The notes beneath the pieces were generated by a model. The model was not told the DNA's origin. It did not search any database and saw only the letters and a program-made list of their open reading frames with translations. Below are positions 1 to 8,529 of a stretch of DNA of 64,000 nt, piece after piece. The first letter of the stretch is position 1. Every line of letters begins with the position of its first letter. This DNA is from Methylophaga thalassica. GTDB taxonomy: Bacteria; Pseudomonadota; Gammaproteobacteria; Nitrosococcales; Methylophagaceae. The DNA lies in assembly GCF_030159795.1 (NCBI RefSeq), contig NZ_BSND01000004.1:186001-250000 (forward strand), written 5' to 3'. The position numbers were made by a program, and so were the translations under genes.

Positions 1-1521
1 TTCTAGTAATTGGGTTTTGGCGCCTGAGCCTTGTACCAGCACCGGATAATCAGATTCTTTCAAGGCCTCAGCAACTTCATGCATGGCTTTGTAGCTGGTG
101 AATAATAAAAAGATGCGTCCCTGACTGTGTTCAATCACCGATTTCGCCACTTCAGCAACATGACTATTGTAGTTCGGGTGTGAGGGCTCAACTGGAATGG
201 TGGGCATATAAAGTAAGCTTTGTTTGCCATAATCAAACGGACTTTGCCAGCTGGCAGTTATCGGATCTTCCAAACCTAACTGATGTGTGAAGTTATTAAA
301 CTTGCCTGCCACAGTGAGTGTGGCTGAAGTGAATATCCAGGCCTGCGGTTTATCTTTTATCCAGGTTTGAAAATACTGACTAACTTCTTGTGGTGTGGCA
401 TGCAAAATAAAACTCGAGCTACGGTTATCCAGCCACAACACCAGTTCTGTTTGTTCGTTTTGCTGAAATAAAGACAAACGTTCGATCAAATCCTGACAGC
501 GTTGGTGACACTGTTCCAGGCCTCTGCCCCGCTCGGCTGCAGCATCAAGTTGAATTTCCAGTTTTTCTAATGATTCCAATAAGATATTAAGCTTTTCTAT
601 AATATCTTGAGACTTCTCTAACACAGGCTGCCAGGGAACACGTTGCTCATGCTCGCCCAGGGACAGATTAAATTGGTGTAAGCGATTATCCAGTTGTTCT
701 GCCGCACTGCGAATATCGTTCATATCGGTAGCTTCAGCTTCCATTTCACGAATGCTGTCGCGACTTAATTCCTGAATTTGATGACTGCTGACTCGATGTC
801 CGAGGAATTGACTGGCAATTGCCGGAAGTTGATGGGCTTCATCAATAATATATGCATCGGCATCAGGTAAGACCTCGCCCTGGCCCGACGATTTCAGTGC
901 CATATCCGACATCAGTAAGTGGTGGTTAACGACTACTATATCGGCTTCCTGAGCTTTGCGTCTGGCTTCAACAATAAAACATTCGTCATATTGTGGGCAT
1001 TGCTGACCAAGACAGTTATCAACAGTTGAGGTGACTTTCGGCCATAGCGGGGAGTTTTCGTCTAATAAATCGGTTTCACTTAAATCCCCAGTAGTCGTTT
1101 TACCGCTCCATTCTCGTAAGGTTTGCAGGGTATGTTGATGGTATTGCTGACCGGGTTCAGACTCAGCCAGACCAAGACGGTGATGGCATAGATAATTACT
1201 TCGACCTTTTAATAAAGCAGTTTTTAAAGGTACAGAAAGTACTTCACGAAGTTTCGGTAAGTCTTTGTTAAATAATTGGTCTTGTAAGTTTTTTGTACCC
1301 GTTGAGATAAAGACTTTTTGGCCAGAAAGCATCGCTGGTGCAAGGTAGGCAAAGGTCTTACCTGTGCCTGTGCCGGCTTCAGCGATGAGAATATCGCCAT
1401 GCGTTAGCGCATCACCGACTTGCCGTGCCATCTCCAACTGTTGGGTTCTGCTGGTGTATCCTGAAATGTGTTTTGATAACAAACCATTGTCTGCGAATAG
1501 TTCATCAATGCGTTCGATCAT
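1..1521 (-). CDS. yoaA: DinG/YoaA-family ATP-dependent DNA helicase (3' part outside window)
   Basis: This is an XPD-like superfamily 2 helicase; the YoaA group acts in DNA repair in other bacteria. The frame is open from ATG at 1521 down to base 1, so about 507 residues are present and the C-terminal helicase motifs lie outside. Walker A is AEAGTGTGKT at about residues 48-56. A cysteine set that could hold the 4Fe-4S cluster follows (YLCHH, then DNCLGQQCPQYDEC), and then a DEAH box (IIDEAHQL). The start codon overlaps the stop of the upstream GIDE gene as ATGA, which suggests coupled translation. DinG and YoaA are paralogues and the choice of YoaA is inference. Confidence 0.85.
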   Translation of the reverse strand, partial: MIERIDELFADNGLLSKHISGYTSRTQQLEMARQVGDALTHGDILIAEAGTGTGKTFAYLAPAMLSGQKVFISTGTKNLQDQLFNKDLPKLREVLSVPLKTALLKGRSNYLCHHRLGLAESEPGQQYHQHTLQTLREWSGKTTTGDLSETDLLDENSPLWPKVTSTVDNCLGQQCPQYDECFIVEARRKAQEADIVVVNHHLLMSDMALKSSGQGEVLPDADAYIIDEAHQLPAIASQFLGHRVSSHQIQELSRDSIREMEAEATDMNDIRSAAEQLDNRLHQFNLSLGEHEQRVPWQPVLEKSQDIIEKLNILLESLEKLEIQLDAAAERGRGLEQCHQRCQDLIERLSLFQQNEQTELVLWLDNRSSSFILHATPQEVSQYFQTWIKDKPQAWIFTSATLTVAGKFNNFTHQLGLEDPITASWQSPFDYGKQSLLYMPTIPVEPSHPNYNSHVAEVAKSVIEHSQGRIFLLFTSYKAMHEVAEALKESDYPVLVQGSGAKTQLLE

Positions 1522-2429
1522 GCTATCCCTATTCGTTGATTTATCATCCACACCAGAACAACGCCAATGGCATAAAATGCAAGCAAACAAGCATAAGCGA
1601 TTCTTTTGTTATGCTTTATCAAGTTAGCTTCTGACTCGGTAGACAAAATAAATGGCTGACCTTTATGTGGTGACACTTTAAGTACACTAAGTGATTTTTC
1701 AAGCGCCCGAGCACCGATTTCAGCTTTAGCCAGTTGATAAGCGTCATGCCTGGCCTTTTCCCACTCTTGTTGGCTCAGCTGTCCATCACCATTTTTATCA
1801 TAATGATGTAACAGATTGTTTGGATCGTTTTTCCATTCTTTCAAGATAGAGGTCATCATGTTTTTTATACTGGAATCTTCAATACTGGCAACGGTTTGAA
1901 AATGGCCAAGGGCATAGAGATAATCACCTTCAAGAATCGTCCACTCCGTATAGCGGCGAGCAGGAAAGCTATCTTGTTTATACCAGCGTTTTTTTCGCTT
2001 GGTGATGACGTTGGCATCATCCGGGTCTATAACACACTGATCAGAACTGTCATCTAACAGGAAAATATCGTCACTGTTATACTTTTTTATGACTTTCCAG
2101 CGTGATTTGATACGCCCTTTTCCTTCATATTCAGTCACTTCTTCTTCAATGGTATAGCGAAACCAGACACATCTTGTACCTGATATCGGCGAAATAATCG
2201 GTGGACCATCCATCAGTTTGGTTGTGCCAATTAATTCAACATAGCCTTGTGGTGCTGAGCGGATTTTCGCTGTCGGCACGTTTTGAAGCAGCCTTGCATA
2301 TTTATAGTGTTTTACCATCTGATAAAACAATACGATCACTATCGCTGATAAGACCGCCGCAGCAATATAAAACTCAGTAACAGTGAGCTTGTTTATCTCA
2401 ATAGAAAGTGAGGCCAGCCAATCCTGCAT
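1518..2429 (-). CDS. Membrane protein with GIDE-type domain and an EF-hand loop
   Basis: This 303-residue protein has a membrane segment near each end (about residues 20-38 and 277-297) around a soluble middle. The part from about residue 50 to 180 (for example GPPIISPISGTRCVWFRY) resembles the GIDE domain found in bacterial membrane proteins beside LemA. DKNGDGQLSQQE at 211-222 is a textbook EF-hand calcium loop. The gene directly follows lemA without a gap and overlaps the helicase gene by 4 bases. The cellular role is not known; no ubiquitin-ligase activity is implied, since no RING finger is visible. Confidence 0.7.
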   Translation of the reverse strand: MQDWLASLSIEINKLTVTEFYIAAAVLSAIVIVLFYQMVKHYKYARLLQNVPTAKIRSAPQGYVELIGTTKLMDGPPIISPISGTRCVWFRYTIEEEVTEYEGKGRIKSRWKVIKKYNSDDIFLLDDSSDQCVIDPDDANVITKRKKRWYKQDSFPARRYTEWTILEGDYLYALGHFQTVASIEDSSIKNMMTSILKEWKNDPNNLLHHYDKNGDGQLSQQEWEKARHDAYQLAKAEIGARALEKSLSVLKVSPHKGQPFILSTESEANLIKHNKRIAYACLLAFYAIGVVLVWMINQRIGIA

Positions 2430-3005
2430 TTAGCGTTCAAACAAGCTCTTGATGTCCAGGTCGACAAGTTCTTCAGATGTAAATTCGAGCAAGGTAAACG
2501 ATTTAAAACCAAAAAAGCGCGCCAGGATAACATCAGGAAACTGCTCGATACGGACATTATTGATATTGACGCTTTCATTATAAAATTCACGGCGATCAGC
2601 AATGCTGTTTTCCAAGCCGGTAATCCGTGCCTGTAAATGCTGGAATGATTGATCTGCCTTCAGTTCGGGATAGGCTTCTGCCACAGCAAATAAACTACCC
2701 AGTCCCATTCTTAATGCGCCTTCGGCAGAACCTAACGCTGAAATATCGCCATTTTGTTGGGCAGTGGCGACCGAAGCACGTGCCTGCATGACTTTTTCCA
2801 AAGTGTCCTGCTCATACTGCATATATTGACGGCAGGTTTCAACCAGTTTGGGGAGTTCATCGTGACGTTGTTTTAGTAAAACATCAATGTTTGACCAGGC
2901 TTTACTGACATTGTGTTTCAACGTGACCAGATTGTTGTAAATGATGATGAGATAGACGATTAGAACAACAACAACTGCCCAAAATATAAATCCGGTAATA
3001 GTCAT
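2430..3005 (-). CDS. lemA: LemA family protein
   Basis: This 191-residue protein has one N-terminal membrane helix (about residues 5-25) followed by a long helical region. It contains the typical LemA features: NNLVTLKHNVSKAWSNIDV, an RHDELPKLVE segment, and FAVAEAYPELKADQSF followed by an REFYNESVN segment. LemA proteins are widespread and of uncertain function; some are linked to envelope stress or to partner membrane proteins. Here the partner is the GIDE protein, whose start abuts this stop, so the two probably act together. Confidence 0.9.
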   Translation of the reverse strand: MTITGFIFWAVVVVLIVYLIIIYNNLVTLKHNVSKAWSNIDVLLKQRHDELPKLVETCRQYMQYEQDTLEKVMQARASVATAQQNGDISALGSAEGALRMGLGSLFAVAEAYPELKADQSFQHLQARITGLENSIADRREFYNESVNINNVRIEQFPDVILARFFGFKSFTLLEFTSEELVDLDIKSLFER

Positions 3006-3023
3006 CCATTTTCCCTCAAATAA

Positions 3024-3557
3024 TTAGTCGTCCTGGTTGTCCCATACTTCGGTTTCCGACCCATTTTCACGTGTCCATACCCGTTCACCGATAATTTTGA
3101 ACTGTGCAATCGACATGGCACCGCGTTTTTTTCGGTTACTGTCTTTTTTATTATCTAAGGCTTCTGCGATAGCTTCGCGGCTTGCTTCATAGATTTCATC
3201 GACTTCATAGTGCTCATCAAACAGCACTAACACAGCGAGGTCCCAATCCTGCTCTGGATTTAATTGTCCAATTCTTGGGCTGGCTTTACTGCTATCAAAA
3301 ATCGCACGCCCTTTGATAATAATGCGTTTATCCTGACGACTGCCCTCTTTACCCGTCGCATCAATCGGGCTGTTAGGATCATTAATCAGAGAAAGGTTCA
3401 GTGCTCGAGCAGCATCAAAACGGGCAATCTCTCCCGTAATAGGTAAGGTACTTCCGGTCGCCTCACGGTATTTGGCCGCGAGCTGTCGGGTTTCATGCAT
3501 TAATTTATCAATGGAATAGAGGTCCATATCTACCTTGAATGTTTTTTCATTTGCCAC
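3024..3557 (-). CDS. Conserved hypothetical protein (DUF6998-like)
   Basis: This is a soluble, charged 177-residue protein with no signal peptide or membrane segment. The pattern of ITGEIARFDAARALNLSL followed by an IIIKGRAIF strand reminds me of the DUF6998 family, but this is from memory and unchecked. It lies upstream of lemA in the same direction, 18 bases apart, so it may be co-transcribed with it. A strong hairpin just upstream (3572-3610) ends the fae transcript. I cannot assign a function. Confidence 0.6.
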   Translation of the reverse strand: MANEKTFKVDMDLYSIDKLMHETRQLAAKYREATGSTLPITGEIARFDAARALNLSLINDPNSPIDATGKEGSRQDKRIIIKGRAIFDSSKASPRIGQLNPEQDWDLAVLVLFDEHYEVDEIYEASREAIAEALDNKKDSNRKKRGAMSIAQFKIIGERVWTRENGSETEVWDNQDD

Positions 3558-3571
3558 CGATTATACATGGC

Positions 3572-3610
3572 AAAAAAAACGGTCTGTCCAGTTAAATAGA
3601 CAGACCGTTT
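3572..3610 (-). terminator. Intrinsic terminator of fae
   Basis: A perfect 12-base stem (3577-3588 with 3599-3610) encloses a 10-base loop. Read on the minus strand, the stem is followed by eight T residues (3579 down to 3572). It lies 68 bases after the fae stop codon and separates fae from the next gene on the same strand. Confidence 0.85.
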
Positions 3611-3677
3611 AAAACTTGAGGCTGTGAATATTTCCTCTTATGAAAAGACCACAGCTAACTCATTGAGTTTCCGGTTT

Positions 3678-4226
3678 TTATTTTTTTGCATCAAGTTCTT
3701 TTTGGTAATATTTGTGAACCAATTTATCTTGATTTTCCAATAAATAATCGATGCTTGGTTCGTTATTCATGGCTTTTTCGATAGCACGGCGAGTCGCTTC
3801 GCGGTGAATATTGAATAAAGCTTCATGATCTAAATCTTCAACAGTCACGATGCTTGGGTTCAACCAAACAGAAACGATGATACCTAAATCATTGGCTTTT
3901 TCTTTTGGAATAGTGCCGTTACGAACCGCATCTAATACACCATTAGCGATGGCGCCTTGAACTGTACCCATCAAAATATTGGTATACGCCGTTTTCTTAA
4001 CAGTCACTTTACTGACCATTAATGTCGCAGGTTTAACTTGCATGTCAGTGTTCATCAGCGCTAATACGCGTGAGTGACCTTGAACCTGGTCGCCCATCAG
4101 GTTAGCAAATGCGGTACCAAATGGACCGTCTAATTCACCGATAACCACTTCTGGCTCAGCCGCTGTAAAAGCAGGGCCACCGGCAACTAGTGCTTCACCT
4201 GTACGCATGACAATTCTATCGCTCAT
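3678..4226 (-). CDS. fae: Formaldehyde-activating enzyme
   Basis: Fae catalyses condensation of formaldehyde with tetrahydromethanopterin to methylene-H4MPT, the entry step of formaldehyde oxidation in methylotrophs. It is a small cytoplasmic enzyme and this 182-residue product is close to full family length. Characteristic stretches are GEALVAGGPAFTAAEPEVV near the N-terminus, LDGPFGTAFANLMGDQVQGH, and NDLGIIVSVWLNPSI. The start has an AGGAGA ribosome site 8 bases upstream. The gene is monocistronic, with its own promoter and terminator. Fae-like paralogues exist, but the N-terminal match is to Fae itself. This gene is the main evidence for methylotrophy in the window. Confidence 0.95.
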   Translation of the reverse strand: MSDRIVMRTGEALVAGGPAFTAAEPEVVIGELDGPFGTAFANLMGDQVQGHSRVLALMNTDMQVKPATLMVSKVTVKKTAYTNILMGTVQGAIANGVLDAVRNGTIPKEKANDLGIIVSVWLNPSIVTVEDLDHEALFNIHREATRRAIEKAMNNEPSIDYLLENQDKLVHKYYQKELDAKK

Positions 4227-4264
4227 AGGATAATTCTCCTGTTGGATTGCTAAAAGATGAAGTA

Positions 4265-4293
4265 ATTATCCCGGTCTAGGCACGAGCTCGCAA
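4265..4293 (-). promoter_or_regulatory. Probable sigma-70 promoter of fae
   Basis: On the minus strand, TTGCGA (4293-4288) and GATAAT (4270-4265) are separated by exactly 17 bases. The -10 box ends 38 bases before the fae ATG, which leaves room for the AGGAGA ribosome site. This is a pattern match only. Confidence 0.5.
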
Positions 4294-4312
4294 CCTTGAT
4301 TGGCTTTATCGT

Positions 4313-4325
4313 CTTGTTCAACAAG
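4313..4325. promoter_or_regulatory. 13-base palindrome between fae and the haemoglobin gene
   Basis: CTTGTTCAACAAG is a perfect palindrome around a central C. It sits 20 bases upstream of the fae -35 box and 32 bases before the haemoglobin ATG. A wider inverted repeat (AACCTTG at 4292-4298, CAAGGTT at 4321-4327) surrounds it. It could be an operator for one or both genes; no regulator is identified. Confidence 0.35.
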
Positions 4326-4357
4326 GTTAAACTAGTCTTTTTTTGTTGAATTCGATC

Positions 4358-4759
4358 ATGGCTGAAATAGCAACTCCCTACGAACGTATCGGTGGCGAAG
4401 CCGGTGTTAAACAATTATGCAAAACCTTTTATGAGGTTATGTGTGAGACACCCCAAACACAACATATTCGCGACTATCACCCAAAAGACATCAGCATCAG
4501 TGAAGAAAAATTATATTTATTTCTGACTGGCTGGTTGGGTGGCCCTTCCTTATATACGGATAAATACGGTCATCCCAGACTCAGAGCTCGGCATCTCCCC
4601 TTCTCTATTGGTATAGAAGAGCGTGATCAATGGTTGTATTGCATGGCGCAGGCATTGAAATCGATGGATTTAGATCCGTTATTTTCAGAGCAACTCATGG
4701 CGTCGTTTGTGCAAACAGCTGATTTTATGCGTAATCGTCCCGAGACCACAGAACAATGA
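4358..4759 (+). CDS. Truncated haemoglobin, group II-like
   Basis: This 133-residue haem protein probably binds O2 or NO in the cytoplasm. The 2/2 globin pattern is visible: YERIGGEAGVKQL in helix A/B, Tyr25 at B10, the proximal histidine His79 in ARHLPF, and Trp92 at G8, which is typical of group II. I chose ATG 4358 over a TTG five codons upstream because the family starts near this point. The stop overlaps the next start as ATGA. It is divergent from fae, with 131 bases between the start codons. Confidence 0.88.
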   Translation: MAEIATPYERIGGEAGVKQLCKTFYEVMCETPQTQHIRDYHPKDISISEEKLYLFLTGWLGGPSLYTDKYGHPRLRARHLPFSIGIEERDQWLYCMAQALKSMDLDPLFSEQLMASFVQTADFMRNRPETTEQ

Positions 4760-5505
4760 ATATCGGCGCGCTAATCATTGGTGATGAAATTCTGAGTGGC
4801 AAACGTCAGGATAAACATTTCGCTCATTTGCAATCCGTTCTGGCCAAACGTGAATTAGAGCTTAGCTGGACCTTAATTGTCGGTGACGATCCACAACAAC
4901 TGGAACGGGCCTTACGCTTTTCAATGAGCAGTCCTGACCTGGTGTTCAGTTTTGGTGGTATTGGTGCTACTCCGGATGATAGAACCCGCCAGACGGCTGC
5001 TTTGGTGAAAGGCGTTGAGATTAAACCTCATCCTGATGCAGTCAAAGCAATTGAAGGTCAGTTTGGTGAAGATGCCTATCCTAATCGTATTTTGATGGGC
5101 CACTTACCCGAAGGCAGCCGAATTATTCCCAATACGATCAATCGCGTGCCTGGCTTTAGCTTGGATAACCATCACTTTATGCCCGGGTTTCCAGAAATGT
5201 CATGGCCTATGTTGGAATGGATTTTAGATACACATTACCCACACTTACAGGGTTTACGTCCGAAATCTGAAAGAATTATTACCATTACTAAAGGTCGTGA
5301 GTCGGATTTACTGCCAACAATGAATGAAATTGTCGCCCAGTATCCACAGTTAAAATTGTCGAGCTTACCTAAACTCGGCGCTGAACCTCAGATTGAGTTC
5401 AGCTTGCGTGGTGACGCTGAACAGATTGAAAAAGCCATGCAACATGTGATTTCAGCGGTTGAAGCAGCCGGTTTTATCTGGTCTGACTATACGCCGGGTA
5501 AATAA
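4756..5505 (+). CDS. CinA-like molybdopterin-binding (MoaB/Mog fold) protein
   Basis: This 249-residue protein matches the N-terminal half of CinA (COG1058): IGALIIGDEILSGKRQDKH at the start, DLVFSFGGIGATPDDRTRQ for the substrate loop, and PGFPEMSWPM later. It lacks the CinA C-terminal deamidase domain, so it belongs to the stand-alone class. The exact substrate is unknown for this class. It is translationally coupled to the haemoglobin gene by a 4-base overlap, and its 3' end overlaps the convergent transporter gene by 19 bases. Confidence 0.85.
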   Translation: MNIGALIIGDEILSGKRQDKHFAHLQSVLAKRELELSWTLIVGDDPQQLERALRFSMSSPDLVFSFGGIGATPDDRTRQTAALVKGVEIKPHPDAVKAIEGQFGEDAYPNRILMGHLPEGSRIIPNTINRVPGFSLDNHHFMPGFPEMSWPMLEWILDTHYPHLQGLRPKSERIITITKGRESDLLPTMNEIVAQYPQLKLSSLPKLGAEPQIEFSLRGDAEQIEKAMQHVISAVEAAGFIWSDYTPGK

Positions 5506-6410
5506 TGAAACCATAAAGGCAGAGTGACGACACTTAATAAAGTCGTCAATGTGACTGCCGCAGCATACAGTGGACTGTGCAGTTGGTAACGTTCACAGAT
5601 CACTACGCCAAACACCATGGTCGGCATTGCGGCCAAAAGCACCACGGCCAGCGCGATATCAGCAGGTAGGTCAAACCAACCGCCCGTAAAAAAGACAGCA
5701 ATCGGTACTAGTAACAAGGTAATCACAGCAACAGGAAGTAACAAAGGCAGATAGCGTAATCGCAAGCTGTCCCAGCGAATGCTCATGCCCAAGGCAATCA
5801 ACATCAGTGGCACCACACCGCCTGATAATGTGCTTAATGTGTGATGAATCAGTTCAGGACGCGGCACATGCAGCACGTTTAATAAAAGCGCAATCACTAC
5901 AGCCCACAAAGGTGGCACTCTGGTCAGTTCTTTTAATGGATGGACTTTATGCTGGCCGGCACCCCCATAGTAATGAGCCATTAAAATGCCAAAGGTCATC
6001 AAGGCTGGCGTGCAGGCAAACAAGTCATATTGCAGCACAATGGCATTACTCCATGACCCCAGTACCTGATTAGTGACAGGTAAACCTAGATAAGTCACGT
6101 TCGGAAAGATGGCAGCCAGCATTAGCGCACCTTTCTGTTCGGGTGTGGTTTTGATAAACCGCAATAAACACCACATGATGATGCCTGCTGTCAGCAATCC
6201 AGAAAATGCTGTGAGAGAAATTTTCAGTGAGGTCTCGTCAATCGGCGCGCCCCAAATGACATCAAGCACCAGAGCTGGCAGCAAAATAAAGAAAACCAGA
6301 TCGGTTAAGGCACGGCGATGCGCCAGGGCTGGGATGTGTCTTGGTGCCCACTGTTTCCAGGCAAAACCACAGGCAATAAGCAGGCCCATCTGCACTAACA
6401 CTAATAACAT
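5487..6410 (-). CDS. AEC-family (auxin efflux carrier type) transporter
   Basis: This is an inner-membrane protein of 307 residues with about ten hydrophobic helices, the usual size for bacterial AEC permeases. These carry small organic acids or related compounds. PALVLDVIWGAP, FPNVTYLGLPVTNQVLG and GVVPLMLIALGMSI are typical AEC segments. The gene stands alone on the minus strand and the substrate cannot be told. An inverted repeat (GTAGAT, 7 bases, ATCTAC at 6433-6451) lies just upstream of its start. Confidence 0.85.
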   Translation of the reverse strand: MLLVLVQMGLLIACGFAWKQWAPRHIPALAHRRALTDLVFFILLPALVLDVIWGAPIDETSLKISLTAFSGLLTAGIIMWCLLRFIKTTPEQKGALMLAAIFPNVTYLGLPVTNQVLGSWSNAIVLQYDLFACTPALMTFGILMAHYYGGAGQHKVHPLKELTRVPPLWAVVIALLLNVLHVPRPELIHHTLSTLSGGVVPLMLIALGMSIRWDSLRLRYLPLLLPVAVITLLLVPIAVFFTGGWFDLPADIALAVVLLAAMPTMVFGVVICERYQLHSPLYAAAVTLTTLLSVVTLPLWFHYLPGV

Positions 6411-6616
6411 CTGTATCTCCTATAAATGAAACGTAGATCGTAGCAATCTACCTGCTGAAACAAAAGTACTATCGCCCGTGATGACGGCGCTTGCTGTGAT
6501 GCCTTGGTCAGGGTATTGTTAGCGTTTTGGTGATAATTCATCAGATTCCATCAAGTTAGCCGATATACATCAGGCACTACTTAAAATGGCCTGAACATCG
6601 TAATAAGGAAATCAAT

Positions 6617-8515
6617 ATGTCACTTTCTAAGCAGTTGTTAATTCTAATCAGCTTACTTTTTCTGATTGTTTTTTCAGCAAGCTTTGTGATCAGCATGGGC
6701 AGCATCCGTGACTATCTCGAAGTTGAATCTGAAATACATATGCAGGATACCGCTACATCGCTTGGTCTTTCACTTAGCCCACACATGGAAGACGAAAATG
6801 ATCCGATATTACAAACGATGATGAACGCTATTTTTGATATGGGTTATTACCGTGAGATGCGTTTGGAAGATATTGATGGTAAAACGCTGGTCAGCTTGAA
6901 AAATCCGGTCAAAATGGAAGGTGTACCAGAATGGCTTATCAATTGGTTGCCTATGAAATCCGCCACGGCATCATCTGAAATCAGCTCTGGCTGGTCAATA
7001 TCCGGCACTCTCTATGTCAGCAGCAACCCGGCTTATGCCTACCTAAAGCTCTATAAACAAGCGAAAGAAACCTTACTGTATTCAGCCATTATTTTTGTCG
7101 GTGCCTTTGCTTTATTAATGCTGGTGTTACGGTTTACGCTACAACCCCTTAAAGCCATACAAAAACAGGCTAACGAAATCTCTTCCGGGCAATTTACCAC
7201 CATTGAGCGTTTACCCTGGACCAAAGAAGTGCGTCAGGTAGCCCAATCGATGAATAGTATGTCAGTCAAGATTGGCGATACGATTACTCGTCTCAATCAA
7301 CGGCTGGACTCACTCAATGACAATCTTAAACGTGACACTCTGACACGATTGCTAAACCAGGCCACGTTTACCGCCGATGTTAAACGACGCCTATCCAGCG
7401 GACATACAGGCTATGTCAGCTATATCAAATTTCTTGATCTGGCCGCCATCAGCAAACAGAAAGGTAATCAGCTGGCAGATACGCTACTGAAAGATATGGC
7501 TCGTATTCTGAATAATGCGGTGGCAGGTAATGGTCATGCCTACCGGCTCTATGGTGCTGAATTTGCGATTATTTACGATGAATCTGATATCAATCTCATT
7601 CAGTCATTTGCTAAAAACCTGCAACAAGCACTGACAGAGTTGGCTGAGCATTATGAAGTGGAAGATCTGGTTCACTTTGGTTTAGTGAAATTTGACCGCA
7701 CCAGCGAGTTTGAACGCTTAATGCCGGCATTGATCGAAGCTTATGAACAAGCCCGTATTATTGGACATAATGCCTTTTTCATTAAAGATGATTCGATCAG
7801 TTCCTTATCTGAACAAGAATGGAAAGCGGTTATCACCCATGCTATTAACCGTGATACACCCGAAATCTATTTCACCGCCGAAGCCTATAATTACGATGGT
7901 CCCAAGCCTGTCAAAGTGATGCAGGAAGCCTTTAGTTTTGTTAAAGATAAAGCCGGTAAGACCTTGTCTGTTGGTACTTTTTTCTCTATGGCACAAGAGT
8001 TTGGGCTGGCAGAATCTGTTGACCGCTGCATTGTGAACAAAGTCTTGCTCAAAATGGAACAAGATCATATTACCTGCCCTGTCAGCATCAATCTGACCAT
8101 GGATTCTATCGATTCAGCCAGTTTCCATAAGTGGTTGGAATCTCGCATCGAGCAGTCAGTTATTTCTGCTGAGTTACTGACTTTTTCTGTTTCGGCCTAT
8201 GCCGCTACCAAAAATCTAAAAGCCTTCACTAACTTCAGTCGTTTTGTGAAGTCATTGGGCGCTAAGAGTCTGGTAAAGCGTTACTCTGCAGATATTATTG
8301 CGGTCGATGAGTTGCGTCATTTGCATCTTGACTACATCAGACTGGCACGTGATCTGACGCAAAATATTCGTGGCAACGCCAGTAAACCCGACTTTCTGGA
8401 AATTATGCATGAAGTCTCACGTTTGCTGGATATCAAAGTACTGGCTGAGGCAGTGACGGCGGATGAAGATTTTAATACGGTTAAACAAGCTGGCATTTAC
8501 GGTATCAGTCGTTAA
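6617..8515 (+). CDS. lapD: LapD-like c-di-GMP receptor (degenerate GGDEF/EAL)
   Basis: LapD sits in the inner membrane, senses c-di-GMP with its degenerate EAL domain, and holds the LapG protease when the signal is bound. This 632-residue protein has an N-terminal helix (7-27), a periplasmic LapD/MoxY-type domain, a second helix (about 153-172), a HAMP region, then GGDEF and EAL domains. The GGDEF site reads YGAEF and the EAL site lacks the ExL signature, so both look catalytically dead, as in known LapD proteins. lapG follows 14 bases downstream, which supports the assignment. An AAGGAAAT ribosome site precedes the ATG. Confidence 0.93.
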   Translation: MSLSKQLLILISLLFLIVFSASFVISMGSIRDYLEVESEIHMQDTATSLGLSLSPHMEDENDPILQTMMNAIFDMGYYREMRLEDIDGKTLVSLKNPVKMEGVPEWLINWLPMKSATASSEISSGWSISGTLYVSSNPAYAYLKLYKQAKETLLYSAIIFVGAFALLMLVLRFTLQPLKAIQKQANEISSGQFTTIERLPWTKEVRQVAQSMNSMSVKIGDTITRLNQRLDSLNDNLKRDTLTRLLNQATFTADVKRRLSSGHTGYVSYIKFLDLAAISKQKGNQLADTLLKDMARILNNAVAGNGHAYRLYGAEFAIIYDESDINLIQSFAKNLQQALTELAEHYEVEDLVHFGLVKFDRTSEFERLMPALIEAYEQARIIGHNAFFIKDDSISSLSEQEWKAVITHAINRDTPEIYFTAEAYNYDGPKPVKVMQEAFSFVKDKAGKTLSVGTFFSMAQEFGLAESVDRCIVNKVLLKMEQDHITCPVSINLTMDSIDSASFHKWLESRIEQSVISAELLTFSVSAYAATKNLKAFTNFSRFVKSLGAKSLVKRYSADIIAVDELRHLHLDYIRLARDLTQNIRGNASKPDFLEIMHEVSRLLDIKVLAEAVTADEDFNTVKQAGIYGISR

Positions 8516-8529
8516 AGTCTGAGCTATCC

